Origin: an uncultured Ectothiorhodospiraceae bacterium
GTDB taxonomy: Bacteria; Pseudomonadota; Gammaproteobacteria; UBA6429; Thiohalophilaceae
NCBI GenBank assembly: GCA_947260005.1
Contig: CAMYOL010000063.1
Coordinates: 1-52,835, forward strand
DNA: 52,835 bases
Direction of reading: 5' to 3'
Notes under the pieces: generated by a model
What the model saw: only the letters and a program-made list of their open reading frames with translations
What the model was told of the DNA's origin: nothing
Databases searched by the model: none
Translations under genes and position numbers: made by a program
Shown: piece by piece, positions 34,832 to 44,767 of the stretch
Layout of the letters: every line of letters starts with the position of its first letter
Numbering within the stretch: the first letter of the stretch is position 1

Positions 34832-35006
34832 TTTGTGGGAGAGATCCTGTCACTCAGTTCGACAGGACACCGAAGGCGCAACTCGCTCGGAATCGCTCAG
34901 GTAATCAGGACCGCAAATTCGCATTCGTTAACTCTGGAGAGCGCTAGCCTGATCGTATCAGTCGCTAGACACCGAAGGGGCTAAGCTCTCAGGTGACCGG
35001 ACAGAG
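34832..35006 (+). ncRNA. Tandem glycine riboswitch
   Basis: Two glycine aptamers lie in series. The first (34832-34917) is closed by TTTGTGG pairing with CCGCAAA and contains GGGAGAGATCC, ACACCGAAGG and CGCTCAGGTAATCAGGACCG. The second (34932-35006) is closed by CTCTG with CAGAG and contains GGAGAGCG, ACACCGAAGGGG and CTCTCAGGTGACCGGACAG. These are the conserved core elements of the gcvT-type riboswitch. It precedes lipA-gcvT-gcvH-gcvPA-tpx-gcvPB. Such switches usually turn glycine cleavage on when glycine is plentiful. Confidence 0.95.
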
Positions 35007-35053
35007 GGGCGACCAAAATTAATCTTATGGTTAATTTTGGTCGCCCTTTTTTT
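35007..35053 (+). terminator. Riboswitch expression-platform terminator
   Basis: GGGCGACCAAAATTAA and TTAATTTTGGTCGCCC form a perfect 16-bp stem with loop TCTTATGG, followed by seven T. It starts directly after the closing stem of the second aptamer and ends 30 bp before the lipA start. Confidence 0.93.
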
Positions 35054-35082
35054 ATGCCTAATGATTTGAAGTGAGCGAGTTA

Positions 35083-35991
35083 ATGAGCGAGTCAGTTAAA
35101 GTGCAACCGGTTTTTGATTTCTCTTCCCAAGCCAATGTAGGCCGGATGCCGGAATGGATCCGTCAGGCCTTTGGCAATGAAGACTATGCACTGACATCTC
35201 GCTCTATAACTGAGAATGCCTTAACCACCGTGTGTGAAGAAGCACGCTGCCCTAATAGAGGTGAATGCTGGAGTCGTGGTACCGCGACCTTTATGTTGCT
35301 AGGTGATACCTGTACTCGCGCATGCGGATTTTGCGCCGTCAAGACTGGGCGCCCGCAAACCGTTGAACTGGATGAGCCAGAACGTGTTGCCAAAGCGGCT
35401 TATGCGATGGGATTAGACTATATCGTTTTGACCTCGGTTAACCGCGATGATCTAGATGATGGTGGTGCGAGTATTTTTGCACAAACACTTACTGCCTTGC
35501 GTGCTAAAAATGCACAAATGAAACTGGAGTTATTAACGCCAGATTTTCATGGCTGTCAGGATCAAGCCATCGAAAAAATCACCACTGCGATGAGCGAAGT
35601 GGCGGGTGAAAATTTTTTAGTCTGGGGGCACAACGTGGAAACGGTTCCGCATTTGTATCGTCGGGTGCGAAAAGGTTCAAGTTATGCGCGTTCCTTGGAT
35701 CTATTACAGGCGGTCAGTAATAACAAGAGTATTGAGTCCAAATCGGCATTAATGCTGGGTCTGGGTGAAAAACGCCAGGAAGTGATCACCGCATTGGCTG
35801 ATTTACGCCGTGCAGGTGTGAGCCGGGTGGCCTTAGGTCAATATTTACGGCCTTCGCGTTATCATTTGGCGGTAGAAGAATATATTACGCCTGAGCAATT
35901 TAATGAGTACGAGCAAATTGCAAAAGATATCGGGTTTAGTTGGGTGAAGGCCGGTCCGTTGGTCCGTTCGTCATATCATGCAGAAGATTAA
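35083..35991 (+). CDS. lipA: Lipoyl synthase (radical SAM), glycine-cluster type
   Basis: LipA inserts two sulfur atoms into octanoyl groups on GcvH and E2 proteins. The protein has the auxiliary cluster cysteines in CEEARCPNRGECW, the radical SAM motif CTRACGFCAV, VLTSVNRDDLDDGG and the C-terminal RSSYHAED with the conserved RSSYHA. I chose the ATG at 35083; a GTG four codons upstream in a GAGCGAGT direct repeat is also possible. At about 302 residues it is slightly short for the family. It is the first gene after the glycine riboswitch, so local supply of lipoylated GcvH seems to be its job. A general lipA-lipB pair may exist elsewhere. Confidence 0.92.
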   Translation: MSESVKVQPVFDFSSQANVGRMPEWIRQAFGNEDYALTSRSITENALTTVCEEARCPNRGECWSRGTATFMLLGDTCTRACGFCAVKTGRPQTVELDEPERVAKAAYAMGLDYIVLTSVNRDDLDDGGASIFAQTLTALRAKNAQMKLELLTPDFHGCQDQAIEKITTAMSEVAGENFLVWGHNVETVPHLYRRVRKGSSYARSLDLLQAVSNNKSIESKSALMLGLGEKRQEVITALADLRRAGVSRVALGQYLRPSRYHLAVEEYITPEQFNEYEQIAKDIGFSWVKAGPLVRSSYHAED

Positions 35992-36015
35992 GTCTTAAAT
36001 GAATAGGTATAAATA

Positions 36016-37110
36016 ATGGGTAAGCAAACACCGTTATATGATGCGCATGTCCAGGCGTCTGCTAAAGTCGTTGATTTTGGCGGCTGGGATATGCCATTGC
36101 ATTATGGCTCGCAAATGAAAGAACATGAATTGGTACGAAATTCGGCGGGGATTTTTGATGTCTCACACATGACCATCGTTGATTTGACCGGTGATCGGGT
36201 TGCTGAGTTTTTACGTTATCTTCTGGCGAATAATATTGATCGTCTGAAACAATCAGGTAAGGCACTGTATTCCTGCATGCTCAATGAAAAGGGGGGCGTG
36301 ATTGATGACCTGATTGTTTATTATGTAAACGACACATTTTATCGCATGGTCGTGAATGCCTCGACACGAGAAAAAGATCTGGCCTGGATCCAAAAACAAG
36401 CGAAGCCGTTTGCTATTGAAATCAATGAGCGCGATGATTTGGCGATGATTGCCGTACAAGGTCCGCAAGCAAGAGAAAAAGTGCACGCCGTTCTCAGCAA
36501 GCTTGGCGATAAAAAAGCCCAGGTTAGCGAGCTTGGTCAATTTTTTATGGCGATGTTTGAGGATGATTGGGCCATTGCCAGGACCGGTTATACCGGTGAG
36601 GATGGTTACGAAGTCATGTTACCTAATCAGGATGCCTGTCAGTTCTGGGATGATTGTGTCGCTCAGGGAGTGAAGCCGGCAGGATTAGGCGCACGTGATA
36701 CCTTGCGTCTGGAAGCGGGTATGAATCTATATGGTAGTGACATGGACGAAACCACCTCGCCATTGGAGTCGGCACTAGGCTGGACGGTCGCCTGGGAACC
36801 TGCTGAGCGTAATTTTATTGGGCGCGATGTATTGGTTGAGCAAAAAGCTAATGGCGTTAAACGTAAATTAGTTGGTCTGGTACTGGAAGAAAAAGGGGTG
36901 TTACGAAATCATCAGCTTGTATTCATCGATGGTTTAGAGGCCGGAGAGATCACCAGCGGCAGTTATGCACCTAGTTTAGGCACTGCGATTGCCTTTGCGC
37001 GTGTGTCTGCTGATGTTGGAGAACGTGCAAAAGTAGAAATACGAGGTAAACAAGTGGATGTACGTGTTGTCAAACCGCCTTTTGTAAGAAATGGTAAAGC
37101 GGTTATTTAA
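36016..37110 (+). CDS. gcvT: Aminomethyltransferase (glycine cleavage T protein)
   Basis: GcvT transfers the methylene group from H-protein-bound intermediate to tetrahydrofolate and releases ammonia. The 364-residue protein has [28 protein letters not shown], the catalytic-region [32 protein letters not shown] and [13 protein letters not shown], all family hallmarks. It lies 24 bp after lipA. Confidence 0.97.
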   Translation: MGKQTPLYDAHVQASAKVVDFGGWDMPLHYGSQMKEHELVRNSAGIFDVSHMTIVDLTGDRVAEFLRYLLANNIDRLKQSGKALYSCMLNEKGGVIDDLIVYYVNDTFYRMVVNASTREKDLAWIQKQAKPFAIEINERDDLAMIAVQGPQAREKVHAVLSKLGDKKAQVSELGQFFMAMFEDDWAIARTGYTGEDGYEVMLPNQDACQFWDDCVAQGVKPAGLGARDTLRLEAGMNLYGSDMDETTSPLESALGWTVAWEPAERNFIGRDVLVEQKANGVKRKLVGLVLEEKGVLRNHQLVFIDGLEAGEITSGSYAPSLGTAIAFARVSADVGERAKVEIRGKQVDVRVVKPPFVRNGKAVI

Positions 37111-37204
37111 CAAAAATGGTTTATAACGGGCAGAGATTGTCAGTTAATTAAATGACCCTCTGGTTATTCATTTGAGGGCACGATGTGAAGATTGGGAGAT
37201 AAAT

Positions 37205-37597
37205 ATGAGTAATGTACCTTCAGAATTAAGATTTACAAAATCACACGAGTGGATCCGTCTTGAAGACGATGGCAGTGTCACGATTGGGATTACAGATCAT
37301 GCCCAGGACTTGTTAGGTGATCTGGTTTTTGTAGAGACTCCTGAAGTAGGGTCGACTTATGCAACCGGTGACGATTGCGCTGTGGTGGAATCGGTCAAGG
37401 CGGCTTCAGATGTGTATTCACCCTTAAGTGGTGAGATCACCGAAGTCAATGAAGACCTGGCGGATGCACCTGAAGTTATTAATACCGACCCATATGGTAA
37501 AGGTTGGATCTTTAAAATGACTCTGGCAGATGAAGGTGAGATTGATAGTCTTCTCGATGCAACGGCCTATAGTGATCAGATCGCTGCCGAAGAATAA
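37205..37597 (+). CDS. gcvH: Glycine cleavage system H protein
   Basis: GcvH is the lipoyl carrier that shuttles the aminomethyl group between P, T and L proteins. The 130-residue protein has [28 protein letters not shown] and the lipoylated lysine in [18 protein letters not shown] chose the ATG at 37205, preceded by GGGAG, because upstream residues in that frame are not family-like. The 94-bp gap after gcvT is longer than others in the operon. Confidence 0.97.
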   Translation: MSNVPSELRFTKSHEWIRLEDDGSVTIGITDHAQDLLGDLVFVETPEVGSTYATGDDCAVVESVKAASDVYSPLSGEITEVNEDLADAPEVINTDPYGKGWIFKMTLADEGEIDSLLDATAYSDQIAAEE

Positions 37598-37629
37598 CGC
37601 TTTTAATTATAGAAACAGGTTTATTTAAT

Positions 37630-39027
37630 ATGCCCTTTATCCCACATACTGATGCCGAATTAAAAGAAATGTTAGCTGAGATCGGCGTCAATGAAATAGA
37701 AGAATTGTTTGACGAAATTCCTGACGAATTACGCGCAACTGGATTAGATGAGATCCCATTAGGTAAAAGCGAAATGGAAATCGCCCAGTTAATGCATCAG
37801 CGCGCGGGCGAAGATCAACGTGCCTTATGTTTTGCGGGTGCGGGAGCGTATGAACATCATATTCCTGCTGCGGTTTGGGAGTTAACCACACGGGGTGAGT
37901 TTTATTCGGCCTATACACCCTATCAAGCCGAAGCCAGTCAAGGCACGCTGCAATTGTTATATGAATTCCAGAGTATGATGACAGGGTTAACCGGCATGGA
38001 CGTTTCTAATGCCTCTTTATATGACGGTGCTTCATCTCTTGCCGAAGCAGTTTTGATGGCGGTGCGTGCAAATCGTAAGTCAAAAACAAAACGCATTTTA
38101 ACCCCAAAGACGGTTCATCCACACTATCGCGCCGTTGCGCATACGATTACACGCCATCAGGGTATCGTGCTTGAAGAGCTTGACTATGATCAACAAGCCG
38201 GTTGCATAGATTTAAACAGTTTGCCTAATGATCCCGGTGACTTTACTGCGCTGATCATACCTCAGCCGAATTTCTTTGGTAGTTTAGAAGAGGTCGATGC
38301 ATTAACTGATTGGGCACATCAACATAATGCATTAGTGATTGCAGTGATCAACCCGACTTCGCTGGCATTAATCAAACCACCCGGTGAATGGGGTGACATC
38401 GGTGCGGATATCGTTTGTGGTGATGGCCAACCTTTAGGTGCGCCATTGTCTTCTGGCGGGCCGTATTTTGGCATTATGTGTTGTCGTCAGGCCTATGTCC
38501 GACAAATGCCTGGGCGCATTATTGGTCGTACTACAGATTTAAATGGTAATGAAGGGTTTACCTTGACCTTACAGGCTCGTGAGCAACACATTCGTCGTTC
38601 CAAAGCCACATCAAACATTTGTACTAACCAGGGTTTGCTGGTAACCGCCGCAACGATCTATATGAGCTTGGTGGGTCCGCAAGGTTTGTTCAATGTTGCC
38701 CGTGCCAGTCATAACAATACTAAGTATCTGGTCGAAAAATTATCGAATGTCGCTGGTGTAAAGAAAATCTTTACCCGGCCTTTTTTTCATGAAGTCGTTT
38801 TCGAATTTGATCTGCCAGTCAGTGAAATCAAACATGCCCTGTCGGCACAAAGTATTGTGGCCGGTGTTAGTCTGGATGAATATTATCCGGAGCTAAACAA
38901 TTGTTTATTGATGTGTGCGACTGAAACCAAATCGAAAGCAGATATTGATTTGTTGGTTGAAAATATATCCCGTATTGCAAGTCGTCTGGAATCGAGCAAA
39001 CGTCCAGCACAACCTAAGACGGCTTAA
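37630..39027 (+). CDS. gcvPA: Glycine dehydrogenase (decarboxylating) subunit 1
   Basis: This is the first half of the two-subunit P protein, 465 residues. It has [41 protein letters not shown] and [30 protein letters not shown] spread through the fold. It lacks the PLP lysine, which is on subunit 2. Many gammaproteobacteria have a single fused GcvP, so the split form is a lineage mark. It begins 32 bp after gcvH. Confidence 0.96.
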   Translation: MPFIPHTDAELKEMLAEIGVNEIEELFDEIPDELRATGLDEIPLGKSEMEIAQLMHQRAGEDQRALCFAGAGAYEHHIPAAVWELTTRGEFYSAYTPYQAEASQGTLQLLYEFQSMMTGLTGMDVSNASLYDGASSLAEAVLMAVRANRKSKTKRILTPKTVHPHYRAVAHTITRHQGIVLEELDYDQQAGCIDLNSLPNDPGDFTALIIPQPNFFGSLEEVDALTDWAHQHNALVIAVINPTSLALIKPPGEWGDIGADIVCGDGQPLGAPLSSGGPYFGIMCCRQAYVRQMPGRIIGRTTDLNGNEGFTLTLQAREQHIRRSKATSNICTNQGLLVTAATIYMSLVGPQGLFNVARASHNNTKYLVEKLSNVAGVKKIFTRPFFHEVVFEFDLPVSEIKHALSAQSIVAGVSLDEYYPELNNCLLMCATETKSKADIDLLVENISRIASRLESSKRPAQPKTA

Positions 39028-39093
39028 ATATTATTAACCGGGTTATTGTCATATCAATCATTAAATTTAAACAAATAAATAAGGAGATTTAAG

Positions 39094-39585
39094 ATGGCTA
39101 ACATTACATTAGAAGGTAATCCAATTTCGACTAACGGTGAACTGCCTGCAGTCGGTTCACAAGCGCCAGATTTTAAGTTGACCAATAAAGATCTGGAAGA
39201 CAAGACACTTGCTGATTTTGCTGGTAAGAAAAAAATACTGAACATTGTAGTTAGCCTGGATACAGGGATATGTGAGACATCTGCCAAACGATTTAGTGAT
39301 GCGGCTGGCGACGATACGGTGGTGTTAGTGATATCGGCCGATTTACCTTTTGCCGCGACACGAGTATGTGATGCCGCGGGCGCAGACAAAGCCATAACAC
39401 TCGGCATGATGCGCAGTAAAAATTTTGGTAAGGACTATGGGGTGTTAATTCAGGATGGCCCACTTGCGGGTTTAACGGCTCGTGCTATTGTCGTACTCGA
39501 TGAAAATAACAAAGTGGTTTATACCGAACTGGTTCCGGAGATCGCACAAGATCCTGATTACGATAAAGCACTTGCCGCACTGTAA
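39094..39585 (+). CDS. tpx: Thiol peroxidase, Tpx-type atypical 2-Cys peroxiredoxin
   Basis: Tpx reduces lipid and hydrogen peroxides using thioredoxin. The 163-residue protein has the VGSQAPDFKLTNKDL start and the peroxidatic cysteine in SLDTGICETSAKRF. The resolving cysteine is in AATRVCDAAG. TPVCxTS is the more common motif around the first cysteine, so TGICETS is a small variation. AAGGAG precedes the ATG. It sits between gcvPA and gcvPB in the same direction, with gaps of 66 and 29 bp, so it is probably part of the riboswitch-controlled operon. Confidence 0.93.
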   Translation: MANITLEGNPISTNGELPAVGSQAPDFKLTNKDLEDKTLADFAGKKKILNIVVSLDTGICETSAKRFSDAAGDDTVVLVISADLPFAATRVCDAAGADKAITLGMMRSKNFGKDYGVLIQDGPLAGLTARAIVVLDENNKVVYTELVPEIAQDPDYDKALAAL

Positions 39586-39614
39586 GATTAAAATTTAAAG
39601 TAGGTTATTGAACG

Positions 39615-41057
39615 ATGTTAATTATTGAAAAATCTCAACCCGGACGCACGAATACCGCACAGATTCCTCGCGATGTTGAGGCGGTGACCGATATTCCAGA
39701 AACAATGTTGCGTAAATCGCCGATTAATTTACCGGAAGTTTCAGAGATGCAAACGGTAAGGCATTACACGCAGTTGTCACAAAAGAATTTTTCAATTGAC
39801 ACGCAGTTCTATCCACTGGGTTCATGCACGATGAAATACAACCCTCGTGGTTGCAATACCTTAGCGATGTTGCCTGGTTTTGCGCAACGTCATCCCTATA
39901 GTCCGGATAACCTGAGCCAGGGTTATCTGGCCTGTATGTTTGAATTACAGGAGATGCTAAAAACAGTGACGGGCATGATAGAAGTTTCACTGGCTCCAAT
40001 GGCCGGTGCACAAGGTGAGTTTGCTGGAGTGGCGATGATCCGCGCCTATCATGACGCCAAAGGTGATGACGAGCGAACGGAGATCCTGGTACCTGATGCC
40101 GCCCATGGTACCAATCCGGCAACGGCTACTATGTGTAATTATAAAGTTAAAGAGATCCCAACCAATGATGAAGGCGATGTGGATGTCGATGCCTTAAAAG
40201 CAGCGGTTGGTCCGCAAACGGCAGGCATCATGTTAACCAACCCGTCCACGCTAGGAGTGTTCGAGCGACGCATCAAAGAAATTGCGGATATCGTGCATCA
40301 AGCCGGCGGCTTATTATATTACGATGGCGCTAACCTGAATGCCATTTTAGGAAAAGTAAAGCCAGGCGATATGGGATTCGATGTCATTCATATGAACTTG
40401 CACAAAACATTTTCGACTCCCCATGGCGGTGGTGGCCCTGGGGCGGGTCCTGTTGGTGTGAGCGAACGCTTAATCCCATATTTACCCGTTCCAATGGTCA
40501 CTAAAGAAAATGATCAATACCGTTTATTGACGGAAGAAGATTGTCCAGACACGATGGGACGTTTATCTGCCTTTATGGGTAATGCCGGGGTGCTATTACG
40601 AGCTTATATTTATGCGGCCATGTTAGGTCGAGATGGAATGCAACGTGTGGCTGACTATGCAACGCTGAATGCAAATTATTTGATGGTAAAATTGAAAAAA
40701 GCAGGTTTTGAGTTGGCCTTCGATAATCGTCGTGCGACTCATGAGTTTATTGTTACCCTTAAAAAACAATCGAAAGATTTAAATGTTAGTGCGATGGACT
40801 TTGCCAAACGTTTACTGGATTATGGTTATCATGCTCCAACGACGTACTTTCCATTATTGGTGCCGGAGTGTTTCCTGATTGAGCCGACAGAAACAGAGAC
40901 CAAACAGGAATTGGATGGTTTTATTGAAGCCATGATCAGTATTAACGAAGAGGCGGCCAGTAATACGGAAACCGTAATTTCTGCACCACATACCTTGCCT
41001 GTTCGACGTTTGGATGACGTGAAAGCCGCGAAAGAGCTGGATTTAAACTGGAATTAG
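39615..41057 (+). CDS. gcvPB: Glycine dehydrogenase (decarboxylating) subunit 2
   Basis: This is the second half of the P protein, 480 residues, bearing the PLP Schiff-base lysine in [20 protein letters not shown]. Other markers are [35 protein letters not shown] and THEFIVTLK. With GcvPA it forms the decarboxylating subunit that loads the aminomethyl group on lipoyl-GcvH. It follows tpx by 29 bp and precedes dgkA by 6 bp. Confidence 0.97.
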   Translation: MLIIEKSQPGRTNTAQIPRDVEAVTDIPETMLRKSPINLPEVSEMQTVRHYTQLSQKNFSIDTQFYPLGSCTMKYNPRGCNTLAMLPGFAQRHPYSPDNLSQGYLACMFELQEMLKTVTGMIEVSLAPMAGAQGEFAGVAMIRAYHDAKGDDERTEILVPDAAHGTNPATATMCNYKVKEIPTNDEGDVDVDALKAAVGPQTAGIMLTNPSTLGVFERRIKEIADIVHQAGGLLYYDGANLNAILGKVKPGDMGFDVIHMNLHKTFSTPHGGGGPGAGPVGVSERLIPYLPVPMVTKENDQYRLLTEEDCPDTMGRLSAFMGNAGVLLRAYIYAAMLGRDGMQRVADYATLNANYLMVKLKKAGFELAFDNRRATHEFIVTLKKQSKDLNVSAMDFAKRLLDYGYHAPTTYFPLLVPECFLIEPTETETKQELDGFIEAMISINEEAASNTETVISAPHTLPVRRLDDVKAAKELDLNWN

Positions 41058-41063
41058 AATAAT

Positions 41064-41489
41064 ATGCCAAAGACTGGTGCAACTGGCTTAACCCGAATCA
41101 TCAATGCCTTTGGTTATTCAATGAAAGGTATTACCTCCGCGCTAAGATATGAGTCGGCGTTTCGACAAGAAGCGTTTTTGTTTGTGATTATGTTACCGTT
41201 AGCCATTTTGCTCGGGCGCACTTATTTAGAATACATTCTGTTAATAGGTTGTCTATTCATTGTTTTAATCGTTGAGTTACTTAATTCAGCGGTTGAAGCA
41301 GTGGTGGATCATGTCAGTCCTGATTTTGCTGAATTAGCAGGGCGTGCAAAAGACATGGGATCGGCGGCTGTGTTAATTTCATTATTAAATGTCTTCCTGG
41401 TGTGGGGCTTTATTGCCGTTGACCGTTTTTTTTTTTTTTTTTTGAGGAAAAATTATGTCTGCTCTAATTTGTGGTTCGTTTGCCTATGA
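41064..41489 (+). CDS. dgkA: Diacylglycerol kinase, running through an 18-T tract
   Basis: DgkA recycles diacylglycerol to phosphatidic acid at the inner membrane. The protein has RYESAFRQEAF, then three membrane helices around VELLNSAVEAVVDHVSPDF and GRAKDMGSAAV, the catalytic segments of the family. The frame passes through T18 at 41426-41443 as a run of Phe and then reads into the next gene, ending at 41489 with an atypical tail. With one T fewer, the frame would stop at TGA immediately after the tract, giving about 125 residues, the normal family length. The overlap with the PfkB gene is therefore probably due to one extra T. Confidence 0.85.
   Translation: MPKTGATGLTRIINAFGYSMKGITSALRYESAFRQEAFLFVIMLPLAILLGRTYLEYILLIGCLFIVLIVELLNSAVEAVVDHVSPDFAELAGRAKDMGSAAVLISLLNVFLVWGFIAVDRFFFFFLRKNYVCSNLWFVCL
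41426..41443 (+). repeat. Homopolymer of 18 T at the dgkA 3' end
   Basis: Eighteen consecutive T are followed directly by GAGGAAAAATT, the ribosome binding site of the next gene. Tracts of this length slip in replication and transcription. Confidence 0.95.
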
Positions 41490-42387
41490 CACCATTATGG
41501 TGTTTCATGACCAGTTTAAAAATCACATCCTTCCCGACAAGGTACATATTTTAAATGTTTCATTTTTAGTGCCTGATATGCGAAGAGAATTTGGAGGCTG
41601 CGCAGGGAATATAGCTTTTAGTCTGAAAATGCTTGGCGGTGATCCAAAACCGATGGCAACGGTCGGTAACGATTTTGCTCCATATGCCACATGGATGGAT
41701 CAACATGGTATAGATCGTACCTATTTAAAAGAACTCGGCGATTCCTACACGGCACAAGCTTTTATTACTACCGACAAAGATGATAATCAGATCACCGCAT
41801 TCCATCCTGGCGCGATGAATAATGCACATGAAAATAAAATTGCCGATGCCAAAGGCATAACGATTGGAATGGTGTCACCAGATGGTCGTGATGGAATGAT
41901 TCAACATGCAGCGGATTTTGCAGAGTGTGGGATTCCATTTATTTTTGATCCCGGCCAGGGACTTCCGATGTTCAATGGTGAAGAGTTAACGACCTTTATT
42001 GACCAGGCGACCTGGGTGGCGGCCAATGATTATGAGTCGCAACTGATTCAGGACAGAACCGGTAAAAGTATTGAAGAGCTATCGAAAAAGGTAGAGGCGT
42101 TTATTGTCACACGCGGTGGAGAAGGCTCGTATGTGTATACGAATGGAGATCGCCTGGAGATACCGACTGCTAAAACGAGCCAACTGCTCGACCCTACCGG
42201 ATGTGGTGATGCCTACCGGGGTGGCCTTTTATACGGAATCATGAATAAACTCGATTGGGAAACCACGGCACGTATCGCGGCATTGATGGGGGCCATTAAA
42301 ATCGAGCAGGCCGGCACCCAAAACCATAAAATTTCAGTAGATGAATTCAAACACCGATTCAATGAAAATTATGGATTTACCTATTAA
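41455..42387 (+). CDS. PfkB-family carbohydrate/nucleoside kinase
   Basis: This 310-residue cytoplasmic kinase of the ribokinase superfamily has the first PfkB signature in FGGCAGNIAFSLKMLGG. The second, with the catalytic base, is in LLDPTGCGDAYRGGLLYG. VTRGGEGSYVY forms the nucleotide-side strand. Similar proteins are annotated as adenosine kinases or sugar kinases, and the sequence alone does not choose. The ATG follows GAGG by 7 nt. A long gcv operon and dgkA precede it, and transcription may continue from there. Confidence 0.88.
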   Translation: MSALICGSFAYDTIMVFHDQFKNHILPDKVHILNVSFLVPDMRREFGGCAGNIAFSLKMLGGDPKPMATVGNDFAPYATWMDQHGIDRTYLKELGDSYTAQAFITTDKDDNQITAFHPGAMNNAHENKIADAKGITIGMVSPDGRDGMIQHAADFAECGIPFIFDPGQGLPMFNGEELTTFIDQATWVAANDYESQLIQDRTGKSIEELSKKVEAFIVTRGGEGSYVYTNGDRLEIPTAKTSQLLDPTGCGDAYRGGLLYGIMNKLDWETTARIAALMGAIKIEQAGTQNHKISVDEFKHRFNENYGFTY

Positions 42388-42401
42388 ATAAGTGAGGTAA
42401 G

Positions 42402-42488
42402 GTGGCTGGTATTAAAGGCTGGATTGTTAAACCATTTACTGGCCCCAATGTTCTCGACGCGGTTAAAAAAAATAGTGAGCGAAACTGA
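42402..42488 (+). pseudogene. Remnant of a CheY-like response regulator C-terminus
   Basis: A 28-residue frame from a GTG reads AGIKGWIVKPFTGPNVLDAV and ends KKNSERN. The KGWIVKPF block with a cis-Pro after the conserved Lys, then a helix ending AVKK, is what closes receiver domains of CheY type. A stop codon lies two codons upstream, so the rest of the domain is missing. It sits between the PfkB kinase and the convergent YyaL gene. It may be translated as a peptide (GAGGTAAG lies ahead), but a relic is more likely. Confidence 0.45.
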
Positions 42489-42533
42489 TTACTCTCACTA
42501 AAGTTTAGTAAACGAATGTTTTAAGTTTTTCTG

Positions 42534-42555
42534 TGAGGACCTGCTCCGGTCCTCA
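42534..42555. terminator. Hairpin between convergent genes
   Basis: TGAGGACC and GGTCCTCA form a perfect 8-bp stem around TGCTCC, between the PfkB kinase and the YyaL-type gene. The flanking T-runs are weak, so termination is a guess. Confidence 0.45.
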
Positions 42556-42579
42556 TGTTTAAATATAATAGTTCTGGCG

Positions 42580-44691
42580 CTAATTTAAATCGGCTAATTT
42601 TGTGAGTAATTCTTCGATACTATGGCAAGGCGGTAAACACTGTGTGCCTGAGCAGAGATAGGCCGTGCTTCTCTCGACATCAGGTGATTTTTCTACGATA
42701 GCTGTATTCAGTTTATTTTCAGTGTCATTGATATAAAAACAGATCGTACGAGTGTTAAATGCTTTATTGACCGCGGTTAACCAGTCTTGCTTTTGATCTT
42801 CTTTTCCCCGGATAATAATAATATTTGGCGGATATAAGAATTCCTCTAACACGTCCAGCATGGCGGCATGTGCATATGGTGCCTGATTCATTGAAGTCCA
42901 GGCGTTTTGAATGGTTCGTTCAGTGGCCTCTAAGTAGCGTGGTTCGGATAACAGATGTCCTAAGCGAGCTAAGGCGAAAGCTGCTATTGCACTGCCTGCC
43001 GGGATGGCTTCGTCGGTGAGTGGTTTAGGGCGCTGAATCAGTTGTTCATGATCATGCGCAGTAAAATAAAATCCACCTAAGGCTTTATCTTCGAAATGCT
43101 CAAGCAAACTGTCAGCCAGGGTGATGGCGAAGTCTAAATACTTTGAATGCCATTGCGCAGACAATAGTTCTAACAGGGCATCGAGTAAAAAAGCATAATC
43201 ATCAAGGTAGGCCATTAAGTCGGCTGATTGATCTTTATAAGTGACAAATAACCTGCCATCTTTAAACATATGCTCAAGGATAAAATCACAAGAACGTTGC
43301 GCGGAATGAATAAAATCCGGCTCCTGAAGTAATCGTCCGGCCTGTGCCATTCCCTTTATCATTAAAGCATTCCAGGCAACGAGTATCTTTTCATCCCGAC
43401 CAGGACGAATACGCTTATCGCGTTCCATTAATAATGTTTGTTTAGCCTCATTAATTAAGACTTCTGCTTCCGATGGGGTTATTTGGTTTTGTTCTGCGAT
43501 CGATTGCAGGGAATTAAATACATGCAGGTGCCATTGACCTTCAAAATTGGCCTCTCGATCCAAACCAAACATGGACGCAAATAGATTCGATTGCTGTTCA
43601 CTTAACAAGTTTTTAACTTGTTCAGGTGTCCAGACATAAAACTTTCCTTCTTCACCTTCTGAATCGGCATCAAGAGTTGAATAATAACCTCCGCTTTCTG
43701 CCTGCATTTCGTCGATAACCCAATAAGCCGTTTCTTTTGTGATACGTTCAAAACTACGATCTTCATAGGCCTGTGATGCCAGGGCGTATAAACCAAGCAG
43801 TGGGCCGTTGTCGTATAACATTTTTTCAAAATGGGGGATCATCCAGACATCATCGACCGAATAACGGAAAAATCCTCCCCGCAATTGATCATATAAACCA
43901 CCGGAAGCCATCGCATGTAAGGTGATGTAAAGCATATCTTTGGCACGCTCATCTTCATGCTTGGCAAACAATGTGGTGTTCCAGTGACGCAGCAAGCGCA
44001 TTAAGTTGGTTGGATGAGGGAATTTCGGAGCTTTACCAAAACCAGCATGCTCTTTATCAAACTGTTGTTCTAATTGACGGCGGGCTTGATCAAGCGGGGC
44101 ACTGTTTAATTCGGCCTGTGTCGCTGAAGTCTGACTGAGTGAATTCATGGCGGCCATCAGCGATGAATTTTGTTCGGTAATTTGCTCTGGATTTTCTCGA
44201 TAAAATTCATCGATTCGTTTTAAAACATCCTGAAAAGGCGGCATGTTATGTTTTGTCGTCACTGGAAAATAAGTACCGGCAAAAAAAGGCACCTGATCAT
44301 CGGGTGTTAAAATCATGGTTAATGGCCAGCCACCTGGGCGTTGATTCAACAATTGATGTGCGGTTTGGTAAATTTTGTCCAGATCAGGACGTTCCTCGCG
44401 ATCGACTTTTATATTAATGTAGTGTTGGTTCATGATCGTGGCGGTGGCCACATCTTCAAACGATTCATGTGCCATCACATGGCACCAATGACAGGCCGAA
44501 TAACCAATGGATAACAAGATTAATTTATTTTCCTGCTTAGCGAGATCCAAAGATTGTTGGCACCATGGCCACCAGTCCACCGGATTGTGGGCATGCTGTA
44601 ACAAATAAGGGCTTTTAGAATCGGCAAGCCGATTGGTATGCGGGTGGTTATTTTTCATGTGCGTGGCATTTATATTTTTATCATTCTTCAT
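42580..44691 (-). CDS. Thioredoxin-domain protein of the YyaL/SPATA20 (DUF255) family
   Basis: The 703-residue cytoplasmic protein begins with the DUF255 thioredoxin-like domain: [20 protein letters not shown], the SACHWCHVM CxxC pair, and [15 protein letters not shown]. The rest is an (alpha/alpha)6-barrel related to N-acyl-glucosamine epimerases, with [20 protein letters not shown] and [20 protein letters not shown]. Despite wide conservation the biochemical role is not established. Its start at 44691 has no clear ribosome binding site; a second ATG lies at 44658. It is divergent from lgt by 76 bp. Confidence 0.92.
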   Translation of the reverse strand: MKNDKNINATHMKNNHPHTNRLADSKSPYLLQHAHNPVDWWPWCQQSLDLAKQENKLILLSIGYSACHWCHVMAHESFEDVATATIMNQHYINIKVDREERPDLDKIYQTAHQLLNQRPGGWPLTMILTPDDQVPFFAGTYFPVTTKHNMPPFQDVLKRIDEFYRENPEQITEQNSSLMAAMNSLSQTSATQAELNSAPLDQARRQLEQQFDKEHAGFGKAPKFPHPTNLMRLLRHWNTTLFAKHEDERAKDMLYITLHAMASGGLYDQLRGGFFRYSVDDVWMIPHFEKMLYDNGPLLGLYALASQAYEDRSFERITKETAYWVIDEMQAESGGYYSTLDADSEGEEGKFYVWTPEQVKNLLSEQQSNLFASMFGLDREANFEGQWHLHVFNSLQSIAEQNQITPSEAEVLINEAKQTLLMERDKRIRPGRDEKILVAWNALMIKGMAQAGRLLQEPDFIHSAQRSCDFILEHMFKDGRLFVTYKDQSADLMAYLDDYAFLLDALLELLSAQWHSKYLDFAITLADSLLEHFEDKALGGFYFTAHDHEQLIQRPKPLTDEAIPAGSAIAAFALARLGHLLSEPRYLEATERTIQNAWTSMNQAPYAHAAMLDVLEEFLYPPNIIIIRGKEDQKQDWLTAVNKAFNTRTICFYINDTENKLNTAIVEKSPDVERSTAYLCSGTQCLPPCHSIEELLTKLADLN

Positions 44692-44767
44692 ATTACTATG
44701 AGTTGTAGTAAAGTCGGCAGGCTCTTACAATCTTAATCTTCATTAATTACTAAAAAAAAGAGTAACA

